NCBI GenBank assembly: GCA_023265455.1
Contig: JAHFTQ010000005.1
Location: forward strand, 62,001-126,000
Direction of reading: 5' to 3'
DNA from: Parachlamydiales bacterium
GTDB taxonomy: Bacteria > Chlamydiota > Chlamydiia > Chlamydiales > Rhabdochlamydiaceae
DNA: 64,000 nucleotides
Of the stretch, positions 8,213-16,749 are shown piece by piece. Made by a program: the position numbers and the translations under genes. Every line of letters begins with the position of its first letter. Positions within the stretch are counted from its first letter, which is position 1. Under the pieces are notes generated by a model. It was not told the origin of the DNA and did not search any database. It saw only the letters and a program-made list of their open reading frames with translations.

Positions 8213-8785
8213 TTAAAGTTGAAATGTTTTGATAAAATGATCGAGCAAATCTTTGCCGCGCGTCGCGATCACTGATTTGCCTGGCGCAAAGAGATCGCGA
8301 TTCACTAAATGATAATGAATGAGGCCCAGCCAGCTATTTAGCAAAAAGTGCAGGGGAACAGCATGAGGGGCCATTTTTTTCATGGTTTTTTCTAAATAAT
8401 GAGCCACGCCCGATTGGATCATGAACACTCGATTGCGCACAGAGGGAGGAAGCAGAGGCCCCTCGATCACCAAATTTGCATAGAAAGATTCGTACTCTTC
8501 AATGGTTTCTAAATGGGCGGCAAGCACTTGCCTGGCCTCTGCCTTGGCCTTGATTAACCTTTTTAATTTCGTTCCCACGCGGATGCCGAACTCGTCGATT
8601 GTTTTGATCAAAAGTTGCTCTTTAGTCGGAAAATGTAAAAACAGTGTCCCATGGGACACCCCTGCTGCAGTCGCAATATCGAGTGTTTTTGCTGCTAGAA
8701 ATCCTTTCTGGGCAAACTCCCCATAAGCCATGTTCAGCAGATGGTGGCGAGTCTGTTCTTTCTGTGCTGTTCTTATCATAAGCAT
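8213..8785 (-). CDS. TetR-family transcriptional regulator
   Basis: The protein has about 190 residues from the ATG at 8785 (8779 also possible; the open frame extends to 8875 without a good start). The N-terminal DNA-binding domain shows ...LLNMAYGEFAQKGFLAAKTLDIATAAGVSHGTLFLHFPTKEQLL, the typical TetR helix-turn-helix, here given in full only for its central part. The C-terminal ligand domain is unassigned. It probably controls its own operon (zinc ribbon, hemerythrin, MazG-like) and may affect the divergent MOMP-like gene. ACTCACTGAGT at 8788-8798 is a short operator-like palindrome just upstream of the start. Confidence 0.88.
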   Translation of the reverse strand: MLMIRTAQKEQTRHHLLNMAYGEFAQKGFLAAKTLDIATAAGVSHGTLFLHFPTKEQLLIKTIDEFGIRVGTKLKRLIKAKAEARQVLAAHLETIEEYESFYANLVIEGPLLPPSVRNRVFMIQSGVAHYLEKTMKKMAPHAVPLHFLLNSWLGLIHYHLVNRDLFAPGKSVIATRGKDLLDHFIKTFQL

Positions 8786-8919
8786 ACACTCACTGAGTTG
8801 TCGCTCATTATAGAGTTCGGATGGAATTTGAGGCAATATGAAAATTTTTTGCATGAAAATCAATGGGATCATCAAGCAGAAACTTTACTCTTCAACCGGA
8901 TTCGGTATAGAATGGGACC

Positions 8920-9693
8920 ATGTTTAGAAATTTATTTGTAATACTAGTGGCACTTCCCTCTTTTGTGATGGGATTATACATGGGAAATCCCGGTGAGCCG
9001 GAAATTATCGATCAAGGATTTTTCATTCCGCAAAGTTGCTCGGTGAGTGTGAAGGCGGGGTATCAAGGAGATCGCGTTTTCGATCGATTGCTAAGAGCTC
9101 ACGGCAAAGCTCATGGGCGTATTGACCATTTTGATCTCCAGATGGACCAGGGGGTCGTGATGCTCAATTATCTCGACCGGTTCGAGGTATATGGCTTAGT
9201 GGGATCGATGAGGAGCTATTTTTGGAACCGCCCCAAGGTGGATAACCGGCGTCGAGAGTTTGAAACGCATGACACTTGTACGGGAGGAGGAGGCGCTCGT
9301 CTGCTTTTGGCGCAGTGGGGCAATACGGGCATTGGAGTGGATGGGAAAATTCAGTATGGCAAACCGGCGATCAAGTGGATAGCTGTCAATGGTGTCTCAA
9401 GGGCATCGGGTGCACATTTAACCTACCGTGAATGGCAAACCTCTTTTGCTGTTTTCCATACGATCGATCTTTTTATCCCTTATCTGGGAGTGAAGTATTC
9501 GAATGTTCATGCGAATGTAGATGGTCTGACTAGCGCGGTATATCCCACGTCTCATTTCAAGATGTATAACCGTCGCCGTTTTGGGATGGCACTAGGCTGC
9601 ACTCTCTCTCAGGGAAAAAAATTCGAGCTGTTTGCAGAAGTTCAAATGATCGATGAGCAGGGTGTCTCCTTTGGCGGAAATATCAAGTTTTAA
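8920..9693 (+). CDS. MOMP-like outer membrane protein
   Basis: The 257-residue protein starts with a signal peptide (about residues 1-18). The mature region begins near GNPGEPEIIDQGFF, which resembles the GNPAEP start of the chlamydial major outer membrane protein. It continues with alternating beta-strand-like segments and ends in phenylalanine (GNIKF), as expected for an outer-membrane barrel. It is shorter than classical MOMP (about 390 residues) and has few cysteines, like the MOMP-like families of Simkania- and Waddlia-type chlamydiae. A possible promoter, TTTACT (8884-8889) and TATAGA (8906-8911), would leave almost no leader. Confidence 0.82.
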   Translation: MFRNLFVILVALPSFVMGLYMGNPGEPEIIDQGFFIPQSCSVSVKAGYQGDRVFDRLLRAHGKAHGRIDHFDLQMDQGVVMLNYLDRFEVYGLVGSMRSYFWNRPKVDNRRREFETHDTCTGGGGARLLLAQWGNTGIGVDGKIQYGKPAIKWIAVNGVSRASGAHLTYREWQTSFAVFHTIDLFIPYLGVKYSNVHANVDGLTSAVYPTSHFKMYNRRRFGMALGCTLSQGKKFELFAEVQMIDEQGVSFGGNIKF

Positions 9694-10729
9694 ATCTCCG
9701 GTGATTCCTGAGAAGCTTCCTTTGAAAAAATTGAACTTAAAACGGCTAAAGCCTGGACTAAAAAAGGCTTACCGCAAGCTTACTGAGTTCAGTGCTATTT
9801 TAAAAAACATCCCAAATCCCCAAAAAACCCTGACTTTGCTCACAGTTGAAGAGGCGATCAATTCAGTGGGACTGTGCAGAAACAAAAAAATGTTGGCCCA
9901 GCTCTTCTGTCCGGAGCTCTATCCGAAAAAATCAAAAGAGATCCAAAGTATCTTGCAGTGCCGTGAAGCGCTTAAGGATGCTTTAAAGAAACCTCTCAAC
10001 ACTTCTTTTTTACTTCAGCTTCATCGGAGGGTCAAAAAAGGTTTTGTGACCCAGAAGGCCGATCTAGGCCGGTTTAGAAACAGGCAAAATTGGATCGGTC
10101 CTGAAGGAGGCTCTATTGAAGAGGGAAGATTTTTTCCTCCAAAAGCTTCTCAAGTACCTGCCTATATGAAAAATCTTCAGGATTATCTCTTTTCCGAAGA
10201 GCAGGACCCGCTCGTCCAACTGGCGATCTATTTTGCTCAGCTGCTCATCATCCATCCCTTCATGGACGGAAATGGAAGAGTCGGAAGAATTTTTTTGTCG
10301 ATGTTTCTGTATCAGAAGCAATTGACCTCGCACCCCCTTTTTTATTGGAGTGGCTATTGCAAAAGGCATCACAAAAAATACTTCGATCGGTTGTTTAATA
10401 TTTCAGCAAAAAGAGATTGGGAAGGGTGGATTCTTTTCTTTTTGAAGGGGATTGTTGAAGAGGGTGAGAGAAACTGCAAGAAGGCTAAAGCTTTAGAGGC
10501 GCTCTATAAAAAATGGGCGGACCAGCTCTTAGTGAGCTTTCCGCCCTCTCAAGTTAAAAGAATTTTAGGATTTTTATTCGAAAATCCTATCTTTCCTCTC
10601 AAAAAAATCAAAACTCGCAACTTCGCCGTGCTTCAAAAAATCTGCGGCATCCGAAGACTTTCTAAAGTGCTGATTTGCGAACCGATTTTATTTGCAGCTT
10701 CCGCAAGTTCCCATTTTTCTTCTTTTTGA
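9653..10729 (+). CDS. Fic-domain protein (predicted AMP transferase)
   Basis: The protein has up to 358 residues. The Fic motif is intact: H201PFMDGNGRVGR. Fic enzymes usually transfer AMP from ATP to a target hydroxyl. Upstream, where class II Fic proteins carry the inhibitory motif SxxxE(G/N), the sequence is EEAINSVGLCR (E66-R76), so the glutamate is replaced by C75. The ATG at 9653 lies inside the MOMP-like gene; a later start such as TTG or GTG near 9701-9722 is possible. The basic N-terminus and lack of a signal peptide would fit a type III effector or cytosolic enzyme; which is unknown. Confidence 0.85.
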   Translation: MSRVSPLAEISSFKSPVIPEKLPLKKLNLKRLKPGLKKAYRKLTEFSAILKNIPNPQKTLTLLTVEEAINSVGLCRNKKMLAQLFCPELYPKKSKEIQSILQCREALKDALKKPLNTSFLLQLHRRVKKGFVTQKADLGRFRNRQNWIGPEGGSIEEGRFFPPKASQVPAYMKNLQDYLFSEEQDPLVQLAIYFAQLLIIHPFMDGNGRVGRIFLSMFLYQKQLTSHPLFYWSGYCKRHHKKYFDRLFNISAKRDWEGWILFFLKGIVEEGERNCKKAKALEALYKKWADQLLVSFPPSQVKRILGFLFENPIFPLKKIKTRNFAVLQKICGIRRLSKVLICEPILFAASASSHFSSF

Positions 10730-10783
10730 AGAACTTTTTTTGGTTTTTTTACTGGATGCTTTTTTAGCTTTTTTCTTTGCCAT
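10691..10783 (-). CDS. tiny lysine-rich protein with C-terminal CGSC motif
   Basis: A 30-codon frame starts at the ATG at 10783, preceded by GGGAG at good spacing. It begins MAKKKAKKASSKKTKKSSS and ends GTCGSCK. The first 19 residues nearly match the product of the neighbouring gene at 10802-10873. The composition resembles histone-like DNA-binding tails such as chlamydial Hc2, but it is far shorter. It overlaps the Fic gene end by 39 bp on the other strand. Nucleic-acid binding is inference. Confidence 0.6.
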
Positions 10784-10801
10784 GATGCTCCCGATCTTAA
10801 T

Positions 10802-10873
10802 TTACTTTTTTTTCTTTGAAGAGCTTTTTTTTGTTTTCTTGCTTGCTGCTTTTTTAGCTTTTTTCTTTGCCAT
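10802..10873 (-). CDS. tiny lysine-rich protein
   Basis: A 23-codon frame begins MAKKKAKKAASKKTKK, continues SSSKKKK and stops. GGAG lies 6-7 bp before the ATG at 10873. It is the upstream copy of a tandem pair with 10691-10783, 18 bp apart. The duplication and the two ribosome binding sites argue that these are genes, not random A-rich sequence. A poly-Phe/Leu open frame on the opposite strand is only its mirror image. Confidence 0.55.
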   Translation of the reverse strand: MAKKKAKKAASKKTKKSSSKKKK

Positions 10874-10995
10874 TGTGTTCTCCGATTTTTTAAATTGAGT
10901 TTAAGAAAGTTGCTTCAGTTCACTGAGCAACTCTATCATCTCTACCCTCTCCATAACTTTCTAAAGATTTTTTAACAAGAGGCTGTTTCATTAAT

Positions 10996-11025
10996 TTGCA
11001 AAAAAACGGGTAGCAGCTATATACT
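10996..11025 (+). promoter_or_regulatory. candidate sigma66-type promoter of the 407-aa porin gene
   Basis: TTGCAA at 10996-11001 and TATATA at 11018-11023 (spacer 16) or TATACT at 11020-11025 (spacer 18) resemble -35 and -10 elements. A leader of about 25-30 bases with GGAG leads to the ATG at 11058. Confidence 0.45.
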
Positions 11026-11057
11026 GGGTGGCTCATAATCAGGAATAGGAGTCACCG

Positions 11058-12281
11058 ATGAGCTTCACTCGAAAATTCACCCTCTTCACTTCAGCCATTC
11101 TCTTCACGGCAGTGGCTCATGGGGCCGATATCGATGATGATGATATCCAATCGCTCAGAGACTGGATCAACTCTAAGCGGATGATTACCGTGCGCGAACT
11201 GGGGGGGCAGCTCTCCATCAGCGGCGAGGTGCGGGCAGAAATGCAAGCGACTGCAGAGACGAGAAATGGCATTGCTCAACGAGGACGAGGGACCAGAGCT
11301 CCCACACATGCGTATGATGTCGAGTTTAACTTAGGCATCGACTATAGAACGGAAAATACATGGGCAGCGGCTCGTATTCGGTTTGATAACGACGCGGGGA
11401 TCAACCAAGAGTTTTTTGGAAGCGGGACGAATAATAAGCTGAAGATCGACAAAGCTTATTTCGGATACCGTCTCATTGACCGGGATCGTCATACAGCAGA
11501 TATCGAAGTGGGCAGACGAGGGATGTTTCTGCTCTTTGACTCAAAGATTCAGTTTGGATCTAATTTTGACGGAATTAATTTCAAAGATAGCTATGCGATC
11601 GAGAAGGTCGGAGATGTTTACTATCAACTCGGCGCTTTTCTCGTGAATGAGAAGAAAAATCAGGCGGCCTACGTCGGCGAAGTGGGAATTTTAAATGTTG
11701 CAGGCACGGGCTTTTATACCAAGTACTCTTTAATCGATTGGGATACAAAGGCTGATATCAAAATTCCTGAAGAGTTCCATTTTATTATCTCTCAGCTGCT
11801 CTTGGGCTATAAATATATTCCTCAACCCTGGGATAAAGTGGTTAATTTCTACCTCGGAGGTCTTTATAACCACCGGGCTCGTTCATTATCAATTTCAGAT
11901 CATAAGAGGGCAAATTTCGGCGGGTATCTGGGAGTTTCAGTAGGACAAATCAAGCAGGCCGGAGACTGGGCTGTCGACACCAACTATCAAGTGGTAGCGG
12001 CTCAAAGTATTCCATCGTTTGATGCTTTAGGCATTGGCATGGGCAACACTCCTGGAAATGGGTTTTACTACACTAAAGTAGGGAATGAACCGGTTGCTGC
12101 TACCCGAAGAACTGCTGAAGGCAATGTCAACTACCGAGGATTTCGTCTGACGGTGCAGTACATGCTGACAAATAACTTGAACCTTTTCCAAGAGTGGAGC
12201 CAATCGATTACGTTGGATGACAGCGTTGGTCCATTCCGACGCTATAAGCAGTATGAGTTAGAGCTTATCTACGCTTTTTGA
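11058..12281 (+). CDS. outer-membrane beta-barrel protein (CT372-like porin candidate)
   Basis: The 407-residue protein has a signal peptide ending near AHGA (about residue 23). A short acidic stretch and a conserved-looking segment RELGGQLSISGEVRAEMQ follow. The rest is rich in amphipathic beta-strands and ends ELELIYAF with terminal phenylalanine, as outer-membrane barrels do. The pattern resembles a second chlamydial porin family (CT372-type) rather than MOMP; that link is from memory of the family, not a search. GGAG precedes the ATG. Its end overlaps the convergent transporter gene by 24 bp. Confidence 0.78.
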   Translation: MSFTRKFTLFTSAILFTAVAHGADIDDDDIQSLRDWINSKRMITVRELGGQLSISGEVRAEMQATAETRNGIAQRGRGTRAPTHAYDVEFNLGIDYRTENTWAAARIRFDNDAGINQEFFGSGTNNKLKIDKAYFGYRLIDRDRHTADIEVGRRGMFLLFDSKIQFGSNFDGINFKDSYAIEKVGDVYYQLGAFLVNEKKNQAAYVGEVGILNVAGTGFYTKYSLIDWDTKADIKIPEEFHFIISQLLLGYKYIPQPWDKVVNFYLGGLYNHRARSLSISDHKRANFGGYLGVSVGQIKQAGDWAVDTNYQVVAAQSIPSFDALGIGMGNTPGNGFYYTKVGNEPVAATRRTAEGNVNYRGFRLTVQYMLTNNLNLFQEWSQSITLDDSVGPFRRYKQYELELIYAF

Positions 12282-13994
12282 GCTAAAGGAAACGAGCACT
12301 TCATGTCTTGAAGTATCGACATCAACATAGATAAACTGGGGAGATTTTCCTTTGAAAAGACCGAAGAGACTCGCGGGTGCGATTAAAACTTCGGGGAGCT
12401 TTTCAGCTTCAACAACGATACAAGGGTTGATCGTTTCGTCGTTAATAGACTCAGCATAGTCTAATAGGGACTTAAGGGTCTCGTCTGAGGCAATCAGATG
12501 GATTGAATAAAACAATCGATTAAACCAGGGGAAACGCCGTTTTTCTCTTTTGCGCAAAACAAGATGCGTATTAGGGGCAACGCTGTGGAGAAGCAGCGCT
12601 TTTTTCCATGTCGCGCGTTGCAAGATTAAGACAGCTCCGGGATTTTTCTCGAGGAGTTCGAGGTTCTCGGTTTTGATATGGTTGAGAGGATGCAAAATCG
12701 TTCTAGCAAAGAAGGGCAAGGAGAGATCGGAAAGGCGGGTGATCATGAGGAGTGAGAGCAGCAAGGTTAGACATCCCGTCGCAGCAAAGCCGCTAGCAGG
12801 AGAGAGATTGAGGATTTCACTGTAAAAATAAAGAGCGAGGGAGGCGACAAGAACGCCGCAGAAGCTTAAAAAATTATTTGCAGCGATGATTTGTCCTCTC
12901 CTTTCAGAAGGGCTGAAGAGTTGAACGAAGGAATCGAAGGGGACGATGAAGAGACCTCCAAAAATTCCGAGGCAAATGAGGATGATAACAACAGCGGTCA
13001 AATGGGCAGAAAAGACCCACAAAAGAAATAGGGATAAAGCGACTAAAAGACCGGAAAAACAAGAGAGACCGAGTTCAATTCTTTTACGTGACGCTTTTCC
13101 CCCAATAAAAGAGCCTAAAGCAATCCCTAGAGCGGTGGCAAGAAAGAGATATCCTCCTGCGATATCGCTTAAGTGCAAAGCTGAGAGGGCGTAAGGGATG
13201 ATGTTCAGTTGGACGAAAGAGCCAATGAACAAGAAATAGGCCGATCCAAAAATGGCCACCAGAAGGTGCTTGCGGTCTTTACAAGAGCGCAGCGTTGCAT
13301 AAATTTCTCGAATGAAAAAAAAGTTTAATTTTTTTGGGCTGCCCTGAGGGGGAGTTTGCCGAATCCCAAAGGTGCTGATAAATCCAATGATGGCGATCAG
13401 TAAACAAAAACTTGCCACGACCACGAAGTTGTGATTTGAAATTTTTGTGATGAATGAAGCGAGGAATGCACCGAAAATGACGGCTAAATAGGTAAATGAG
13501 GTGATGAGCCCATTGGCACTTGAGACTTTGTCTTGGGGGACGAGCTCAGAGATAATCGCATATTTAGAGGGGCCAAACATAGCGCTATGCGTTGAAAGTA
13601 AAAAAAGAAGTGTATAGCTTGCCCATACGCTTTTGAACCCAAAAGCGACCATGGCTAGCAGCATGGTGACGATTTCAATACATTTAAGAGTCGTGAGTAG
13701 GCGCTGTTTGCTGAACCGGTCGGCTAACACCCCCGCTGTTTGGGAAAATAGCAGGAAAGGGATGACAAAAATCAGTCCTGCCTTCCACATGATGCTGCTG
13801 GCGTGATCGGGGCCCAAGATGTCGATGAGCAGGAATGCAATGACAAATTTGAAAATATTATCATTTAGCGCTCCCATAAATTGAGCAATATTGAGAAAAT
13901 GTAGAGAATGCTTGTCCGGGCGTGAAAAACCGGGAAGCTTAGAAAAAAACTTGAGAAGGCTTTCAAATAGCGGCATAAGTTCCATATATATCAT
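12258..13994 (-). CDS. MFS transporter, LplT-like, with degenerate acyltransferase-like tail
   Basis: Residues 40-430 hold about 12 hydrophobic segments and an MFS-type loop between helices 2 and 3 (GVLADRFSKQR), resembling lysophospholipid transporter LplT. The last ~140 residues resemble the start of a PlsC acyltransferase (GAVLILQRATWKKALLLH), but the catalytic NHxSxxD block is replaced by QRATWKKA, so it should be inactive. LplT-PlsC fusions are known in Aas-type lipid recycling proteins. The start is uncertain: ATGs at 13994, 13985 and 13976 are all possible, the last with GGAA upstream. The gene diverges from recC with overlapping starts. Confidence 0.8.
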   Translation of the reverse strand: MIYMELMPLFESLLKFFSKLPGFSRPDKHSLHFLNIAQFMGALNDNIFKFVIAFLLIDILGPDHASSIMWKAGLIFVIPFLLFSQTAGVLADRFSKQRLLTTLKCIEIVTMLLAMVAFGFKSVWASYTLLFLLSTHSAMFGPSKYAIISELVPQDKVSSANGLITSFTYLAVIFGAFLASFITKISNHNFVVVASFCLLIAIIGFISTFGIRQTPPQGSPKKLNFFFIREIYATLRSCKDRKHLLVAIFGSAYFLFIGSFVQLNIIPYALSALHLSDIAGGYLFLATALGIALGSFIGGKASRKRIELGLSCFSGLLVALSLFLLWVFSAHLTAVVIILICLGIFGGLFIVPFDSFVQLFSPSERRGQIIAANNFLSFCGVLVASLALYFYSEILNLSPASGFAATGCLTLLLSLLMITRLSDLSLPFFARTILHPLNHIKTENLELLEKNPGAVLILQRATWKKALLLHSVAPNTHLVLRKREKRRFPWFNRLFYSIHLIASDETLKSLLDYAESINDETINPCIVVEAEKLPEVLIAPASLFGLFKGKSPQFIYVDVDTSRHEVLVSFSSKSVDKL

Positions 13995-16749
13995 GAAAGT
14001 TATTATCTCCAATCGCCTTGAAATTTTAGCTGATGAGTTAAAGAAGAGACTTTTTCAAAAAAATCGCCATCCTTTGGAGCGGCGCACTGTCATTGTCCCC
14101 AATGACAGGATCCTTCAAGACCTTTATTTTCGCTGGGCAAGCTCCAGCCAAGTAGCGACCGGTTTTCAGATGCTGACATGGCGTCAGGCCCTTTCCCAGT
14201 TTTTTCCTTCGATTCCCTCTTCTACGGAATTGTCGTTGAGGATTGAAGGGGCTCCTTTGGAAATGGAGCCTTTGATCTCCTATCTTCAAGAGGGAGGGGC
14301 TTTAAGAAAAGCTAGCTTATGCGACAAGATGAGCGCCCTTTTTTTGCAATATATGACACTTGGAGAGGATCAAGTGGCTGCATGGCTGGAGCTAAAAGGG
14401 TGGCAGCAAGAGCTTTGGCGTAAAATTTTTGGGAGCGAGCTGCCTTGGAAACAGCGGCAACTGTTAGAAGGAGAGGTCTATCTTTTTCATCCCTTTCAGC
14501 TTTCTGCTGAGCAGCTAAAGGCGTTCCAAGATATGGGATCGACGGTTTTTCTTTTTTCTCCTTGTGCGATGTATTGGGGAGATCTCAAGACGGCGCGTGA
14601 AAGGCGTTTTTTATTGAGCAGGGTTGAGGAGTTAGAAGAGTATTTTTCTCAAGATCATCCCTTGCTTGCAAACTGGGGGAAAGCGGGACGAGAGCTGGGA
14701 AAGCGCTTTGAAGACGAAGAGATGATCGACGCTTATGAGGCGCCTTTAGGTAGATCCCTTCTGGAGGTGGTTCAAGACGAGATATTAACTCTATCTGTGT
14801 TAGAAAAACCCGTTGACGATTCAATCCAAATTCATGCGGCAGCTTCTAAAATTCGGGAAGTTGAGATGGTTTGGGAGATGATCCAGAAACTTCCTTTCGA
14901 GCCTAAGGAGATCTTGGTGCTAGCTCCTGAAATGCAGTCGTACGGAGCCTTGGTCGAGATGATATTTCAAGAGCGAGGCGGGAGTTATGATTGCGCGATT
15001 TTTGGTCTTGAGGCTTTTACGAAAAGTCCTCTGATGCAAGGGTTGCAAGATTTAATCGAGCTTCCTCGGTATAGATTTTCCAAAGAGAGAGTCGAACGCT
15101 TGCTCAGCTGCGCTCCTTTTCTAAAGAAGTTCGGATTTGATCGAGAAGAGGCCGAGCTACTCATGCAGTGGATGGGGCGTGTGCAGATCCGTTACGATTT
15201 GAAAGGAGATCATCCCTGCAGCTGGGAAGCTGGCTTGAAAAGGCTTGTGCAGGCGCTTGTCATGCCTGTCCAAGAAGGCCGTCTTGTGATCGATTTTTCA
15301 CAGGCGGATCTTTTGAGTCGCTGGATCGGTGTGTTACAGCTGTTTTCTCAAGAGCTTGCGGTGATTTCTCAGGAGATGACTTTGAAAAAGTGGATGGGGA
15401 AGGTCAGATCTTGGATGGAAATATTTTTTGCTGCAGATCCTGATGATGAACTGATGAGGCAGCTGGAGAGGTTTCAAAAAATCTCTGTGGAAGGAGAATT
15501 TCCTTTCTCGACAATCGAACGGCTTTTACAAGGGGTTTTCCATCAAAAATCGGGAGCAGTTCACGGGTCTCATCTTCAAGCTGTGAGGTTCATTTCATTG
15601 GAAAAAGGAGCTTTGATTCCTGCCAAAGTTGTCATTTTGATGGGCATGGATGAGGGTGCATTTCCGCGCAAAGAGATGCCCAGTTCATTAGCAGAGCTCC
15701 CAATCACAAACCGACATGAAGAAGATCGGTATCTTTTTCTCGAAGCGCTCTGCAGCGCGCGCAGGCAGCTGATCATCACGTATCCTCATCTTCATCCTGA
15801 AGATGGAAAAAATCAAAAGGCCTCTCCTCTGGTAGAGGAGCTGCGCCAGTATTTGAATCTGAGGGTTATAGAGCATCCGCTGTCTTTGCATCACGAGACC
15901 CAGCAAACTCAAAATACCCTTCCGATGTTGCCATCCGTGGAAGTTCCTTCCTGGGATATCTTTGCGCTGCGTTTATTAGCGCGTCATCCGTTGCAGTTTT
16001 TCTTTGAAAAGCGTCTAGGAATCGATTTTGATTGGAAGGAGCAAGATAGTGAGTTTACTTTCTCTTCTCTAGAACTTGCCCGTCTTAGGAAGATGTCTTT
16101 AAAAAAACCTTTAGAGCTTTTGCTTTCCGAACTGCAACAAGAGGGCAAGCTTCCCGTAGGGAGTTTTTCCCATGCAGCGATTGAGAAGATTCGAGAGGAG
16201 GTTGAAGAGTATCACGGAGCGCTCTCTAAGCTGCAAGTGAACCGCCAGGAGATTTTTGCTATTGAGCTAAAAGTCTCTTGTGAAAAGCCCACTCGCCTAG
16301 ATGAGTACACCTGGATCTATCCCGCGCTTCATCTCAAGGATAAAGTGATCCAAGGAAGGATTGAGGATCTGACTCCTCAAGGACTTCTTTTTCATGGAGA
16401 TGACTCTCTTGCCGATCTTCTCAAGATATGGCCCATCTATTTGGTGGCTTTGCAGCTATTGCCTGATCTTCCTTTGCTGCTCACTAAAAAAGGGAAAACC
16501 AGCAAGATAGTACCTCATCCAGACGCCCTAGAGAAGTATCTTCTTTATGCAGAAAAAGCTCTGACAATTCCCTCTCCTCTGGTCCCCAAGTGGGCCCGTT
16601 CGATCCTGATCGAGGGGAAGATTCCGGAAGTTGATGAACACGACTCTGTCATCGATTGGGTGCAGACGCGCAATCTCCTTCCTCCCGGGGAGCTTTGGTT
16701 GCAGGAATGGAGACCTTACCTTCAGGAGGCGTTTCATGAACTCCTTTGA
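13993..16749 (+). CDS. recC: exodeoxyribonuclease V subunit gamma
   Basis: The 918-residue protein is the RecC subunit of RecBCD, which processes double-strand ends and recognises Chi-like sites. The N-terminus MKVIISNRLEILADEL and the internal block VVILMGMDEGAFPRKE are typical of RecC. It carries the nuclease-dead PD-(D/E)xK-like C-terminus of the family. The start at 13993 overlaps the possible start of the divergent transporter. It is the first gene of recC-recB-recD, and recB begins 14 bp before its stop. Confidence 0.93.
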   Translation: MKVIISNRLEILADELKKRLFQKNRHPLERRTVIVPNDRILQDLYFRWASSSQVATGFQMLTWRQALSQFFPSIPSSTELSLRIEGAPLEMEPLISYLQEGGALRKASLCDKMSALFLQYMTLGEDQVAAWLELKGWQQELWRKIFGSELPWKQRQLLEGEVYLFHPFQLSAEQLKAFQDMGSTVFLFSPCAMYWGDLKTARERRFLLSRVEELEEYFSQDHPLLANWGKAGRELGKRFEDEEMIDAYEAPLGRSLLEVVQDEILTLSVLEKPVDDSIQIHAAASKIREVEMVWEMIQKLPFEPKEILVLAPEMQSYGALVEMIFQERGGSYDCAIFGLEAFTKSPLMQGLQDLIELPRYRFSKERVERLLSCAPFLKKFGFDREEAELLMQWMGRVQIRYDLKGDHPCSWEAGLKRLVQALVMPVQEGRLVIDFSQADLLSRWIGVLQLFSQELAVISQEMTLKKWMGKVRSWMEIFFAADPDDELMRQLERFQKISVEGEFPFSTIERLLQGVFHQKSGAVHGSHLQAVRFISLEKGALIPAKVVILMGMDEGAFPRKEMPSSLAELPITNRHEEDRYLFLEALCSARRQLIITYPHLHPEDGKNQKASPLVEELRQYLNLRVIEHPLSLHHETQQTQNTLPMLPSVEVPSWDIFALRLLARHPLQFFFEKRLGIDFDWKEQDSEFTFSSLELARLRKMSLKKPLELLLSELQQEGKLPVGSFSHAAIEKIREEVEEYHGALSKLQVNRQEIFAIELKVSCEKPTRLDEYTWIYPALHLKDKVIQGRIEDLTPQGLLFHGDDSLADLLKIWPIYLVALQLLPDLPLLLTKKGKTSKIVPHPDALEKYLLYAEKALTIPSPLVPKWARSILIEGKIPEVDEHDSVIDWVQTRNLLPPGELWLQEWRPYLQEAFHELL

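Noticed and set aside
10692..10898. Plus-strand frame made almost only of Phe, Leu and Ala
   Set aside because: It is the mirror image of the two lysine-rich minus-strand genes, which have start signals.
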